A DNA stretch of 64,000 nucleotides from Flavobacteriaceae bacterium (GTDB lineage Bacteria; Bacteroidota; Bacteroidia; Flavobacteriales; Flavobacteriaceae), in the NCBI GenBank assembly GCA_031277535.1, contig JAITMD010000005.1:62001-126000 (forward strand). Reading direction: 5' to 3'. Below are positions 27,702 to 37,665 of this stretch, one piece after another. The notes under the pieces were generated by a model. The model was not told where the DNA came from, made no database searches, and worked only from the letters and a program-made list of their open reading frames with translations. Both the position numbers and the translations under genes were made by a program. Every line of letters begins with the position of its first letter. The first letter of the stretch is position 1.

Positions 27702-27777
27702 AAATTTTATGATAAATTAAAGAGTAAAATCTGTTACATTTACCATTATAAGACTACTAATAAGAAAAAGAAAAGAT

Positions 27778-28899
27778 ATGAACTTGTTTAAAAAATTAGC
27801 CGGAGAATTCATTGACATTATTGAATTCTTAGACCCAACTCAGAATACAATCGTACATCGTTTTGAACGTTATCAAAACGAGATAAAAAATAATGCAAAA
27901 TTAGTTGTTCGTGAAGGACAAATGGCAGTGTTTATCAACGAGGGACAATTAGCTGATGTTTTCAGTCCTGGTACACATACCTTAAACACACAAAATTTAC
28001 CTATTCTATCTACTTTAAAAGGATGGAAGTATGGATTTGATAGTCCTTTCAAAGCTGAAGTATATTTTGTAAGTACAAAGACTTTTATTGATCAACGTTG
28101 GGGTACTAAAAACCCAATTATCTTGAATGATGATCGTTTTGGTATGATAGAAGTAAGATCATTTGGTACTTACACATTCAAAATTGCTGATCCAGGTAAG
28201 TTTATTAAAGAAATTGTAGGAACGTCAGGTACATTTACAACTGATCAGATCAATGATCAATTGAGAAGTGCTATAGTTACTCGTTTTACAGATTCTATTG
28301 GAGAAGCTAATCTTCCGATCGAAAGTTATGCCGCTAACTTGAATGAGTTATCTACAGCTATATTCGCTTATATGAAAGATGACTTCGAGGTGTATGGTAT
28401 GGATGTGACGAAGTTCTTAATTGAGAACGTGTCAATGCCAGAAGACATCAAAAAAGAGATTTTCGAGTTAAGCAGATTAAATCATGTTGATTTAAATAAA
28501 CTAATGCAGATGAAAGCTGCTAAAGCAATGGAAGCAGCTGCTAATAATCCGTCAGGAGTAGCAGGAGCAGGAGTAGGTATGGGAGCAGGTTTTGCAATGG
28601 CTAATCAATTCGGTCAAGCAATGGCTCAAAGCCAAACTACTACACAAGGACAACAACCTGTAACAAATACGCCACCACCAATACCTGGAGCTGTAGTAAT
28701 AAGCTATTTTGTAGCGATGAATGGACAACAAGCAGGGCCTTTTGATTTTGAAGGTTTAAAACAGATGGTAGGCAATGGACAATTAACCAAAGATACTTTA
28801 GTGTGGAAAAATGGCATGGGTAACTGGGAAAAAGCAGGAGACCAAGGTGATTTAAGTACGGTATGGGGACAAACTCCACCGCCGTTACCTACTATGTAA
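27778..28899 (+). CDS. SPFH (YdjI-like) protein with C-terminal GYF_2 domain
   Basis: The 373-residue protein begins with an SPFH/band-7 domain of the YdjI/virion-core-like type (about 20-235: REGQMAVFINEGQLADVFSPG, FVSTKTFIDQRWGTKNPI, DDRFGMIEVRSFGTYTFKI). An Ala/Gly-rich linker follows (255-300), then a GYF_2 domain (about 305-362: YFVAMNGQQAGPFDFEGLKQM, then LVWKNGMGNWEKAG). In Bacillus, YdjI is recruited to the membrane with PspA by YdjG/YdjH under envelope stress. The next gene is a zinc-ribbon protein with a C-terminal membrane anchor, matching that arrangement. Confidence 0.85.
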   Translation: MNLFKKLAGEFIDIIEFLDPTQNTIVHRFERYQNEIKNNAKLVVREGQMAVFINEGQLADVFSPGTHTLNTQNLPILSTLKGWKYGFDSPFKAEVYFVSTKTFIDQRWGTKNPIILNDDRFGMIEVRSFGTYTFKIADPGKFIKEIVGTSGTFTTDQINDQLRSAIVTRFTDSIGEANLPIESYAANLNELSTAIFAYMKDDFEVYGMDVTKFLIENVSMPEDIKKEIFELSRLNHVDLNKLMQMKAAKAMEAAANNPSGVAGAGVGMGAGFAMANQFGQAMAQSQTTTQGQQPVTNTPPPIPGAVVISYFVAMNGQQAGPFDFEGLKQMVGNGQLTKDTLVWKNGMGNWEKAGDQGDLSTVWGQTPPPLPTM

Positions 28900-28913
28900 C
28901 AAAATAACAAAAG

Positions 28914-28949
28914 TGCTATAGAGGATCTTGATCTTCTTTAGCATTTTTT
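28914..28949 (+). terminator. Terminator after the SPFH gene
   Basis: A stem of 13 positions (28914-28926 with 28931-28943), with one mismatch and one G-T pair, is followed by six T. It separates the SPFH gene from the zinc-ribbon gene, though partial read-through is possible. Confidence 0.7.
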
Positions 28950-29038
28950 ATCTAAACGAGCTGTTAGTTACTAAGGTTAGTAGTTCGTGTAGGAAATTAG
29001 ATTTTAAAAAAGTTGTGAGTTATTAATTCATTATCAAA

Positions 29039-30127
29039 GTGTCATCAGGAGAAGAAATTAAATTAAATACGTCAGAAGCGACACCATGTAGTTCATGTGG
29101 TGGTCCGATGACATATAAACCAAGTGCTCATGCTTTAGTTTGTGAGTATTGCGGTAGTATTAAAGAAATAGAGCAAACAAAAGATGAATTAAATGAACTT
29201 GACTTTATGGGGTTTATGGAAAGTTATGAAAAGGAAAGCTTTAATACTACAAAAGTAGTCGAATGTAGTAGTTGTCATGCAACTTCTACTGTAGATGAAA
29301 ACTTAAAGTCTATGGCTTGCCCTTATTGTGCTAATCCTTTAGTAGAACAAGACATACATGAAGAACGTTATATTAAACCAGAATACGTAGCTCCTTTTGC
29401 CGTTGAAAAGACTCAAGTTGCAGAAATATTACAAGGTTGGATAAAAGGTTTGTGGTTTGCTCCTAATAAAATACAACGAGGTATTTTCTCAGCTGATAAC
29501 TTAAGAGGAGTATATGTACCTTTCTGGACGTATGATATGCAAACCTACACGCAATATAGAGGAGAAAGAGGAGATGCTTATTATGTAACAGTAGGTAGTG
29601 GTGATAATAAAAGAAGAGAACGAAGAATATCTTGGTCAAGTGTTAGAGGAACTGTTTCGAACTTCTATGATGATATATTAGTCACAGGAAGTAAAACACT
29701 TAAGATGGATTTATTAAATTCAATATCTACTGGTTGGGATCCTAAAGCGGTGCAAAAAATAAAACCAGATTATCTAAGTGGCTTTATTACAGAAAAATAT
29801 CAAGTAGATCTAAAAGAAGGCTATGATAGAGCACGTGATATAGTTACACAATATGAAAGGGAAAGTGTCAAAAGAGATATTGGTGGAGATGAACAGAGAG
29901 TAGATGATATGAATACAGAATTATCAGAGATTACTTTCAAACATATTTTATTGCCCTTATATATAAGTTCTTTTTCTTTTGGAAATAAGCAATATACCTT
30001 CTATGTAAATGGTGTTACTGGTAGAATTACAGGAGAAAGACCTTATAGTCCTTGGAAGATAGCTTTTGCTTGTTTTATAGGCTTATTGGTATTAATCTTC
30101 CTAATCTACTTATTTAAAAATGCTTAA
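29039..30127 (+). CDS. Tail-anchored double zinc-ribbon protein (YdjG-like)
   Basis: The 362-residue protein starts at GTG. Two zinc ribbons are visible: Cys17/Cys20/Cys35/Cys38 (PCSSCGG, CEYCGS) and Cys76/Cys79/Cys94/Cys97 (ECSSCHA, CPYCANP). A middle domain carries VYVPFWTYDMQTYTQYRGER and FKHILLPLYISSFSFGNKQY, typical of proteins mislabelled primosomal-protein-N-like or TFIIB-type zinc ribbon. A single transmembrane segment ends the protein (about 338-358). This matches the Bacillus YdjG design, a membrane anchor for an SPFH partner. Its stop region overlaps the next gene by 8 bases. Confidence 0.75.
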   Translation: MSSGEEIKLNTSEATPCSSCGGPMTYKPSAHALVCEYCGSIKEIEQTKDELNELDFMGFMESYEKESFNTTKVVECSSCHATSTVDENLKSMACPYCANPLVEQDIHEERYIKPEYVAPFAVEKTQVAEILQGWIKGLWFAPNKIQRGIFSADNLRGVYVPFWTYDMQTYTQYRGERGDAYYVTVGSGDNKRRERRISWSSVRGTVSNFYDDILVTGSKTLKMDLLNSISTGWDPKAVQKIKPDYLSGFITEKYQVDLKEGYDRARDIVTQYERESVKRDIGGDEQRVDDMNTELSEITFKHILLPLYISSFSFGNKQYTFYVNGVTGRITGERPYSPWKIAFACFIGLLVLIFLIYLFKNA

Positions 30128-30668
30128 ATACTATAAAAAGGAAGCTTCAGGAGTAATATTATATAAGGAGACTTGGATTGATAATGAACAAGGACAATAT
30201 ATTATACATTGGGGAAAGTATGGTTATCAAGGTAAAGTTAAGCAAGTTCTTTTAAAAGAATACACATCAGAAGAAGAGTATTTTCGGCTATTTAAAGAGG
30301 AATGTGAAAAAGAAAATTATTCATTAATCCCAAGTGATGAGATCTATCAAGTTGTTATTCAGTTTCCTTTAGCAAGTGCTTTTGGAAATAAAAGGGATAA
30401 ATGGTTACAAGAAAAAATAGAGGAGTACTTAAATGAGTATTTAGGATGGAGAGGAGTAGGTCATGTAGATGGTTTTGATATTGGAGAATTTAAACTTAAT
30501 ATCTATTGTAAGGTTATTGAACCGATTAAGGCTGTTTCTTGTATCAAGACGTGTTTAAAAGTATCTCATCTTGATTTGACAAGATGCTGCATAGCCAGTA
30601 GAAAACAAAATGAGGAAGAGTACACTATACACTATTCATTAAAAAAGGTAACAACATTCCAGTTATAA
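30120..30668 (+). CDS. WGR-like domain protein
   Basis: The 182-residue cytosolic protein overlaps the zinc-ribbon gene by 8 bases, so it is translationally coupled. Its N-terminal 70 residues (YIIHWGKYGYQGKVKQVLL, then TSEEEYFRLFKEECEKENYS) resemble a WGR domain: a Trp-Gly-Lys/Arg strand, a Gly, then a helix rich in Glu/Lys. The C-terminal part has no recognisable family. WGR domains in other proteins bind nucleic acid or peptides. A partner role with the SPFH/zinc-ribbon pair is inferred from coupling. Confidence 0.55.
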   Translation: MLKYYKKEASGVILYKETWIDNEQGQYIIHWGKYGYQGKVKQVLLKEYTSEEEYFRLFKEECEKENYSLIPSDEIYQVVIQFPLASAFGNKRDKWLQEKIEEYLNEYLGWRGVGHVDGFDIGEFKLNIYCKVIEPIKAVSCIKTCLKVSHLDLTRCCIASRKQNEEEYTIHYSLKKVTTFQL

Positions 30669-30670
30669 AA

Positions 30671-30701
30671 TAACAAAGCCTCCTTATGGGAGGCTTTGTT
30701 A
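30671..30701. terminator. Bidirectional terminator between the WGR-like gene and purL
   Basis: A perfect 13-bp stem (30671-30683 with 30689-30701) with a 5-base loop. A T-rich tail is best on the minus strand, serving purL. Confidence 0.85.
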
Positions 30702-30717
30702 TATATAAGCTATTTGA

Positions 30718-33700
30718 TTATTTAGCGTTGTTTTCTTCAATCCACTGACGTGCATTAGTGAATGCTTCCATCCAAGGAGAAACTTCGTCTTTTCTTCCTT
30801 CTGGATAGTTAGCCCAGTGCCATTGGAATAATGAACGCTCAATGTGAGGCATCATTACTAAGTGGCGTCCTGTAGTATCACACATCATAGCTGTGTTGAA
30901 GTCAGAACCATTAGGGTTAGCTGGGTAAGCATCGTAAGCATATTTTGCAACAATGTTGTACTTATCTTCTGTTTCAGGTAAGTTGAATTTACCTTCTCCA
31001 TGAGAAATCCATACTCCTAAAGTACTACCTGCTAATGTAGAAAGCATGATAGAGTTGTTCTCTTGAATAGTTACAGAAGTAAAGTTACTCTCGTGTTTTT
31101 GAGAATCATTATGTAACATCTTACCGTGTACTTTGTGTTCTGGATTGATCAACTCTAATTCCATAAACAACTGACATCCGTTACAGATACCTACTGATAA
31201 AGTGTCTTTACGAGCAAAGAAGTTATTTAATGCTGTATTTGCTTTCTCGTTATACATAAATGCACCAGCCCATCCTTTAGCAGAACCTAATACGTCTGAG
31301 TTAGAGAATCCACCTACAGCTCCAATAAATTGGATATCTTCTAACGTTTCTCTTCCAGAGATAAGGTCTGTCATGTGAACGTCTTTTACGTCAAAACCTG
31401 CTAAGAACATTGCGTTAGCAACTTCTCTTTCTGAGTTACTACCTTTCTCACGGATAATAGCAGCTTTAGGTCTTGGTTTAGAAGCATCAACTACTGGTTT
31501 TTTACCATCAAACTGAGCAGGGAAGCTAAAGTTTAAAGGTTGTACTTTATAGTTATTATAACGATCTGTTGCTTTGTTATTCTTTGTTTGTTTTTGGTCT
31601 AATAAATAAGACGTTTTAGCCCAAGTATCTCTGATAGCTGGTACGCTAAATTCGAAATGATCAGCTCCATTAGTGAACGATACTTTCTCATCTGTAGTAA
31701 CAGTACCAATCTTCACTGCTTCAACTCCTTTAGCAGCTAATGCTTGTTCTAAAGTAGCATCGTCTTTAGCTTGAACAATAAGAGCAATGTTCTCATTGAA
31801 TAATGCTTTTACTGTATCTTTTTCGTTAAGAGCAGTTAAGTCATACTTAGCACCTAAGTTAACATCTGCAAACGTCATTTCTAAAAGAGAAGTAACTAAA
31901 CCTCCACTTCCGATATCATGTCCAGCAGCTATTTGCTCATTAGCTACTAATTCTTGAATAGCATTGAAAGCATTTTTAAAGTAAGTAGCATCAGTGATAG
32001 TAGGAACCTCTTGACCAATTTTGTTTAATACCTGTGCAAAAGAAGAACCTCCTAATTTGAAGTTATCTTTAGACAAGTTGATATAATAGATAGAACCCGC
32101 ATTTTTCTTTAAAGTAGGTTCTACAATTTTAGTAATATCTGTACAGTTTGCTGCAGCAGAGATAATAACAGTACCAGGAGCGATTACTTCGTCATTAGGG
32201 TACTTTTGCTTCATCGATAAAGAATCTTTTCCTGTAGGGATATTAATTCCTAATTCGATAGCAAAGTCAGAACAAGCTTTTACAGCCTTGTATAAACGAG
32301 CATCTTCTCCAGCATTGTTACATGCCCACATCCAGTTAGCAGATAAAGAAACATTCTTAATTCCTTCTTTTAATGGAGCCCAAACGATATTAGATAAAGC
32401 CTCAGCAATAGCATTTCTACTTCCTGCAGCAGGATCTACGATAGCTACGATAGGAGCGTGTCCTACTGTAGTAGCGATACCTTCTTTACCTTTATAGTCC
32501 AATGCCATAGCACCTAAGTTGTTAAGTGGTAATTGTAATGGACCAGTACATTGCTGTTTAGCCACACGACCACCTACACAACGGTCTACTTTATTTGTTA
32601 ACCAATCTTTAGAAGCCACAGCTTCTAATTGTAATAATTGGTTTAAGTATTCTTCTACTTTTGATACAGAGTAATCTAAGTCAGTATATACACGGTTGAT
32701 TGTTTTATCATCCATGATTGTTTTAGGAGAACTACCAAACATATCTTCGATAGCGAAGTCCATTGGTTTATCTCCTTTTGTTTTAGACTCGATAGTGAAA
32801 CGGTGATCGTTAGTGATCTCACCTACAGTGTACATAGGAGCACGTTCTCTCTCTGCAATCTTAGCTAATGTATCAATATCTTTTTGACCGATTACTAATC
32901 CCATTCTCTCTTGAGATTCGTTACCGATGATTTCTTTAGCAGATAGAGTAGGGTCACCTACTGGTAAATTATCTAAGTTGATGTGTCCTCCTGTTTCTTC
33001 TACTAATTCAGAAAGACAGTTTAAATGTCCACCTGCACCGTGATCGTGAATAGATACGATAGGGTTGTGTTCTGCTTCCACCATTGCACGAATAGCGTTA
33101 GCAGCACGTTTTTGCATCTCTGGGTTAGAACGTTGAATCGCGTTTAATTCAATCCCTGAACCAAAAGCTCCTGTATTAGCTGAAGATACTGCTGCACCTC
33201 CCATACCAATTCTATAGTTCTCTCCACCTAAGATAACTACTTGGTCACCTTCTGATGGTTTGTGTTTTAACGCTTGGTCAAGTTTACCATATCCAATACC
33301 TCCAGCTTGCATAATTACTTTATCAAATCCAAGTTTACGAGCGTCTTCTTCGTGCTCGAATGTAAGGATAGAACCTGTAATCAATGGTTGTCCGAATTTG
33401 TTACCAAAGTCAGAAGCTCCATTAGAAGCTTTGATTAAGATGTCAATTGGTGTTTGGTATAACCATGCTCTTTCGTCCATTGCTTGTTCCCAAGGACGGT
33501 TTTCTTCTAAGCGAGAATAAGACGTCATATAGATTGCAGTACCAGCTAATGGCAATGAACCTTGTCCTCCAGCTAAACGGTCACGTATTTCTCCTCCTGA
33601 TCCTGTAGCAGCACCATTGAAAGGTTCTACAGTAGTAGGGAAGTTGTGTGTTTCTGCTTTTAGGGAAATAACAGAGTCAAATTCAGTCTCTGCATAGAAG

Positions 33701-34389
33701 TCTGGTTTGTCTGCTGATTTAGGAGCAAACTGTGTTACTTTAGGTCCTTTGACAAAAGCAACGTTATCTTTATAAGCTGAAACAATATCGTTAGGATTTG
33801 TTTCAGATGTTTTTCTAATTAACTTGAATAGAGAAGTAGGTTGCTCTTCTCCGTCGATAATGAAGGTACCATTGAATATCTTGTGACGACAGTGCTCAGA
33901 GTTAACTTGAGAGAATCCGAATACTTCAGAGTCTGTTAACTTACGTCCAAGTTTTGTTGCTAATTCATTTAGGTAAGTAATTTCTTCATCATTTAATGCT
34001 AAACCTTCTTCTTGGTTGTATTTAGCAATATCTTCAATGTAGTTAATTGCTTCAGGAGCAATATTGATTGTAAAGATGTCTTGGTGTAATGTCTCAAATT
34101 CTTGTGATAACATTGGATCGAATGTATCACAGTCTTCTGCTTTTACAAACTCCTCGATACGGATAATACCAGTGATCCCCATGTTTTGAGTGATCTCTAC
34201 AGCATTTGTACTCCATGGAGTAACCATCGTAGCACGTGGACCGACAAATTTAGTGTTGATTGTTTTCTCGTTGATGTGCTTGGCATTGCCAAATAACCAA
34301 TTTAACTTTTGGATATCTTCATTAGATAAATTGTTCTCCACTTGTACCGTGTAGAACTTTCTCGAAGGGTTTTCGAAGAAATAAATCAT
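30718..34389 (-). CDS. purL: Phosphoribosylformylglycinamidine synthase
   Basis: The 1223-residue single-chain FGAR amidotransferase carries out the fourth step of purine synthesis: FGAR, glutamine and ATP give FGAM. It has an N-terminal PurS-like region, ATP-grasp-like AIRS repeats ([61 protein letters not shown]) and a C-terminal glutaminase domain with nucleophile Cys in [14 protein letters not shown]. Length matches the large fused type of proteobacteria and eukaryotes. It has its own -7 element (34424-34431) and a shared terminator. Confidence 0.97.
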   Translation of the reverse strand: MIYFFENPSRKFYTVQVENNLSNEDIQKLNWLFGNAKHINEKTINTKFVGPRATMVTPWSTNAVEITQNMGITGIIRIEEFVKAEDCDTFDPMLSQEFETLHQDIFTINIAPEAINYIEDIAKYNQEEGLALNDEEITYLNELATKLGRKLTDSEVFGFSQVNSEHCRHKIFNGTFIIDGEEQPTSLFKLIRKTSETNPNDIVSAYKDNVAFVKGPKVTQFAPKSADKPDFYAETEFDSVISLKAETHNFPTTVEPFNGAATGSGGEIRDRLAGGQGSLPLAGTAIYMTSYSRLEENRPWEQAMDERAWLYQTPIDILIKASNGASDFGNKFGQPLITGSILTFEHEEDARKLGFDKVIMQAGGIGYGKLDQALKHKPSEGDQVVILGGENYRIGMGGAAVSSANTGAFGSGIELNAIQRSNPEMQKRAANAIRAMVEAEHNPIVSIHDHGAGGHLNCLSELVEETGGHINLDNLPVGDPTLSAKEIIGNESQERMGLVIGQKDIDTLAKIAERERAPMYTVGEITNDHRFTIESKTKGDKPMDFAIEDMFGSSPKTIMDDKTINRVYTDLDYSVSKVEEYLNQLLQLEAVASKDWLTNKVDRCVGGRVAKQQCTGPLQLPLNNLGAMALDYKGKEGIATTVGHAPIVAIVDPAAGSRNAIAEALSNIVWAPLKEGIKNVSLSANWMWACNNAGEDARLYKAVKACSDFAIELGINIPTGKDSLSMKQKYPNDEVIAPGTVIISAAANCTDITKIVEPTLKKNAGSIYYINLSKDNFKLGGSSFAQVLNKIGQEVPTITDATYFKNAFNAIQELVANEQIAAGHDIGSGGLVTSLLEMTFADVNLGAKYDLTALNEKDTVKALFNENIALIVQAKDDATLEQALAAKGVEAVKIGTVTTDEKVSFTNGADHFEFSVPAIRDTWAKTSYLLDQKQTKNNKATDRYNNYKVQPLNFSFPAQFDGKKPVVDASKPRPKAAIIREKGSNSEREVANAMFLAGFDVKDVHMTDLISGRETLEDIQFIGAVGGFSNSDVLGSAKGWAGAFMYNEKANTALNNFFARKDTLSVGICNGCQLFMELELINPEHKVHGKMLHNDSQKHESNFTSVTIQENNSIMLSTLAGSTLGVWISHGEGKFNLPETEDKYNIVAKYAYDAYPANPNGSDFNTAMMCDTTGRHLVMMPHIERSLFQWHWANYPEGRKDEVSPWMEAFTNARQWIEENNAK

Positions 34390-34423
34390 TACGTTAAGAA
34401 TATTTAGTTGTTGTTGTAATGCA

Positions 34424-34431
34424 CAAAAATA
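34424..34431 (-). promoter_or_regulatory. -7 promoter element of purL
   Basis: The minus strand reads TATTTTTG, 34 bases upstream of the purL ATG, in the short gap after the preceding lipoprotein gene. Confidence 0.55.
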
Positions 34432-34458
34432 GGTTAAAAAATAATATTTTAAAAATTA

Positions 34459-35919
34459 TTATTTTAAAGATGGAACATATTGATAAGCACCATAATCAGG
34501 AGCATTTATTCTGCTTTTTCCTGTTATATCTATAGGTGCTTTTTTCGCAATTTCGACAGCTGCCTTCCCTATAATAAGGCTATTTTGATCTGTTATGGCC
34601 AAATTGTTTTTTGCAGAATTAGCAAAGTATAAGGTAGCCGCTTGTCTGTTGTTTAAAATTACATTACTCTGAAAGATATTTTGGTTGGTATAAATCTCTT
34701 GATCTGTAGATAGATCTCTAATAACATTGCTATAAAAAAGTAAATTCTGAGAAGTCAATAATTCTTTTTGTATAGCTAAACTGCTTGTTAGATTGGAATA
34801 TATAAGAGAATTACTAAAATTAATCTGCTTAAAACTACTATTAGAAGACCCTATAAGCTGTACTGCTTTTTGATCTGGTCTATTAGAAAAATTAGCAATA
34901 GTACAATGTGTAAAAGTATAATCTCCTGAAGCATTTAAACTTAAACTTGTTCTTAAGGCCGTACCAATAACCGTATTCGTTGCATTTATAGTAGAGTTTC
35001 TTGCAAATAAACCTGTATTCTCACTATTATAAATTTGTACACTATTAAGTGTTAAGTTACTCACTCCATCAACAAAAATTCCATTGTAAGCATTTGTTAG
35101 TATTACATGGTCCAAAATACTATTAGAAGTGTTGTTTAGCCATATACCATTCCACAAACCAGTAGTATAACGTTGTGCTTCTTGTATGCGGTTGCTGCGC
35201 ATTACAATTGGTTTTTCAATAGTTCCTATTGCTTCAATAGTACTATTAGGCTGAGCTATTAATCCAGATTTACTGTGAAAGTAGAGTGTAGTACCAGGAG
35301 CTATCGTTAGCTTTTTATTTTCAGGAACTACAGCATATCCATAAATAACATAGGGCTTTGTAGCATTTAATTGAAGTGTTTCTTTATTTAATACAAATCC
35401 CGTTACCTTGGTTTCTTTTGTTATTTGTAATTGTTCACTACGACCGTCTTTAGTCTTTTTAGGGTATAAAAGAACAGCATCTTTTGCAAGAGTAACCAAT
35501 TCTACTTTCTGAGTCTTTGATTGTCCTGAGAAAAGAATCTGATCTGTATATAAGTAGTCAGAATTGGTATTATTTCCTTTGACATGTGCTGAAATAAAAA
35601 TAGCCAAACTATCTTTTGCTAATATTTCAACATTAGAAAATTGTTTCCCAGCTAATCCATCTACTATCAACTGATAGTCAGAAGACATACCATTGGCTAA
35701 TCGAACACTGTGAATGCTAATATTTTTATTTGACTTATTATATACTTTTAAGCGTTGTACCGTTGTTGATGTATTGGTAAAAATAGTATCTAAAAAGATT
35801 GTATCTTTTGAAAGAACTAAAGAGTGGTTCAATGGTTCAAAATCAAAGTCTTTTCTACAACTACTTAGAGTTAAAAATAGAATAGAAAATAAAAAAAATA
35901 GATACCCATTCTTTTTCAT
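34459..35919 (-). CDS. Lipoprotein with right-handed parallel beta-helix
   Basis: The 486-residue protein starts at the ATG at 35919. The signal peptide and lipobox are clear (FSILFLTLSSC, Cys at about 21). A longer frame runs upstream to 36186 but crosses the divergent dioxygenase gene and its promoter, so it is rejected. The C-terminal half has beta-helix-type repeats (NSILDHVILTNAYNGIFVDG, LTLNSVQIYNSENTGLFARN, STINATNTVIG). Such folds bind or cleave carbohydrates or act as surface scaffolds; no catalytic motif was recognised. The gene lies upstream of purL on the same strand. Confidence 0.8.
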   Translation of the reverse strand: MKKNGYLFFLFSILFLTLSSCRKDFDFEPLNHSLVLSKDTIFLDTIFTNTSTTVQRLKVYNKSNKNISIHSVRLANGMSSDYQLIVDGLAGKQFSNVEILAKDSLAIFISAHVKGNNTNSDYLYTDQILFSGQSKTQKVELVTLAKDAVLLYPKKTKDGRSEQLQITKETKVTGFVLNKETLQLNATKPYVIYGYAVVPENKKLTIAPGTTLYFHSKSGLIAQPNSTIEAIGTIEKPIVMRSNRIQEAQRYTTGLWNGIWLNNTSNSILDHVILTNAYNGIFVDGVSNLTLNSVQIYNSENTGLFARNSTINATNTVIGTALRTSLSLNASGDYTFTHCTIANFSNRPDQKAVQLIGSSNSSFKQINFSNSLIYSNLTSSLAIQKELLTSQNLLFYSNVIRDLSTDQEIYTNQNIFQSNVILNNRQAATLYFANSAKNNLAITDQNSLIIGKAAVEIAKKAPIDITGKSRINAPDYGAYQYVPSLK

Positions 35920-35977
35920 AGTAATAAAGTGTTTTTGTAAAAATACATTAAATTTCTGTGTGAATAGAACAGTTTTG

Positions 35978-35985
35978 TAAATTTG
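35978..35985 (+). promoter_or_regulatory. -7 element giving a probably leaderless ygiD transcript
   Basis: TAAATTTG ends only 4 bases before the ATG at 35990, so transcription should start at or next to the initiation codon. Confidence 0.6.
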
Positions 35986-35989
35986 TACT

Positions 35990-36817
35990 ATGACACAAAC
36001 AATAGAGCAATTATTGCAATTTCCGAATAGAGAGAAAAGAATGCCTACTTTATTTATAGGGCATGGTTCTCCCATGAATGCGATTGAAAACAACGAATTT
36101 TCATCATATTGGCAAAAGTTAGGACAGCAATTAGACATCCCAGCAGCCATATTAGTTGTATCTGCGCATTGGCTTACACATGGCACTTTTGTTACGGCAA
36201 TGAATCAACCAGAAACAATTCATGACTTTGGTGGTTTCCCTCAAGCTTTATTTGATGTAAATTATCCAGCACCAGGTAGTTTAGCTTTAGCTAAAGAAAC
36301 CATTGAAATAATTGAAAGCACAACAGTACACGAAGATTTAGAATGGGGACTTGATCATGGAACATGGTCTATTTTATGTCATATGTTTCCTGAAGCTCAA
36401 ATACCTGTTGTCCAATTGAGTATTGATTACAACCAATCCGGTAATTTTCACTATACTATTGGTAAACAATTACAAGAACTGCGAAACAAAGGAGTTTTAA
36501 TTATTGGCAGTGGTAATATGGTTCACAATCTACGCGCTCTGGATTGGAAAAATATGCAAACAGACAACTATGGTTTTGATTGGGCGATTGAAAGTAATGA
36601 AATATTTAAAAAAGATATTCTTAGTTTTAATCATCAAGCTTTACAACAATACGAATCATTAGGAAATGCTGTTCAATTAGCTATACCTACACCTGATCAT
36701 TATTATCCATTATTATATACATTAGGGAGTACACTTCCAACAGATAATATCACACTATTTAATGATAAATATGTAGGGGGATCATTAAGTATGACTTCTT
36801 TTGTTTTTGGAGATTAA
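35990..36817 (+). CDS. ygiD: 4,5-DOPA extradiol dioxygenase-like protein
   Basis: The 275-residue protein is of the class III extradiol dioxygenase type, with FIGHGSPMNAIE near 22-33, VSAHWLTHGTFV near 60, GLDHGTWSILCHMFPEAQIP and GSGNMVHNLR. These supply the metal-binding histidines. E. coli YgiD and plant relatives open the ring of L-DOPA. The physiological substrate here is unknown. It overlaps nothing and is probably monocistronic, ending 2 bases from the convergent GNAT gene. Confidence 0.92.
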   Translation: MTQTIEQLLQFPNREKRMPTLFIGHGSPMNAIENNEFSSYWQKLGQQLDIPAAILVVSAHWLTHGTFVTAMNQPETIHDFGGFPQALFDVNYPAPGSLALAKETIEIIESTTVHEDLEWGLDHGTWSILCHMFPEAQIPVVQLSIDYNQSGNFHYTIGKQLQELRNKGVLIIGSGNMVHNLRALDWKNMQTDNYGFDWAIESNEIFKKDILSFNHQALQQYESLGNAVQLAIPTPDHYYPLLYTLGSTLPTDNITLFNDKYVGGSLSMTSFVFGD

Positions 36818-36819
36818 AC

Positions 36820-37665
36820 TTATAGGAATAATTCCATTTCAATGCGTTCATCAATCTGATTTCCTCCAAGCTTTTTGCAAAAGTTAAGCATTGGAAAATA
36901 TTGACTATCAATATTAGTTGCATGTATGTGCTCTCCAGATTTGAGCACATCATGAACTAAAGTTGTTCCTATTTTATTTCTTCTATAACCATCTTTTACC
37001 CATAACTGAACTATTTTAGATTCAGAAAGTTGATATACTATATAGCCTACTGTTGTACTACCAAGAATAGCTTTTCTAATTACAATATCTTTATCCATAT
37101 TTGAAATACAGAACTCATTGTTTTCAAATGAGGGTAAAACATCTTTTTCGGAGTATAATACTAAATAATCATAATAAGAGGCGGGTTGTACAACTACTTC
37201 TTGATTTTGCTTCATTTGATGATCCAATGTACCATAGACACATTCTACTGTACGCCATTTTTTAAAACCTATTTTTCTATAGTTTCTAATTAATACTTCA
37301 TTGGAAGTACTAACTTCAATAGAAATCTTTTTTAGTTCAAATCGTTTAAATAGGGGCAAAGCATACTCATACATTTTTGTAATTAAAAGCAACTCTTTAA
37401 ACTCTTGATCTACATAAGTCAACGTATTAAACAATTTACCATTGTTATTAGCATGTAGCATTACACCAACTAATTTTTTATCACTAAACACACCAATAGA
37501 TAAACTAAAGTCAATATTTTCTGCTTTGACTTTTGCCTTTAGCTTTTCTAAAGTCATTTTCGTTGGTCGATAGGATGTAACTTCTAAATTTTCAATCAGT
37601 GAAAGTATAGTAGTTAAAGGAGTGTTATTTAAAAATTTAATACGAAAACTACTCATAGATCTCAT
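36820..37665 (-). CDS. Tandem GNAT-domain protein
   Basis: The 281-residue protein appears to contain two GNAT folds. The first (about 1-150) ends in EVLIRNYRKIGFKKWRTVE. The second (about 155-281) contains IVQLWVKDGYRRNKIGTTLV, an acetyl-CoA loop, and ends in FCKKLGG. The first domain lacks an obvious motif A and may be structural. The start overlaps the upstream nitronate monooxygenase gene by 17 bases, so the two are cotranscribed. The substrate is unknown. Confidence 0.75.
   Translation of the reverse strand: MRSMSSFRIKFLNNTPLTTILSLIENLEVTSYRPTKMTLEKLKAKVKAENIDFSLSIGVFSDKKLVGVMLHANNNGKLFNTLTYVDQEFKELLLITKMYEYALPLFKRFELKKISIEVSTSNEVLIRNYRKIGFKKWRTVECVYGTLDHQMKQNQEVVVQPASYYDYLVLYSEKDVLPSFENNEFCISNMDKDIVIRKAILGSTTVGYIVYQLSESKIVQLWVKDGYRRNKIGTTLVHDVLKSGEHIHATNIDSQYFPMLNFCKKLGGNQIDERIEMELFL

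Noticed and set aside
28640..28910. Minus-strand frames across the GYF_2 region
   Set aside because: They are antisense to the clearly coding SPFH-GYF gene.
35920..36186. N-terminal extension of the beta-helix lipoprotein gene to 36186
   Set aside because: The extra residues overlap the divergent dioxygenase gene and its promoter, while a clear signal peptide and lipobox start at the ATG at 35919.
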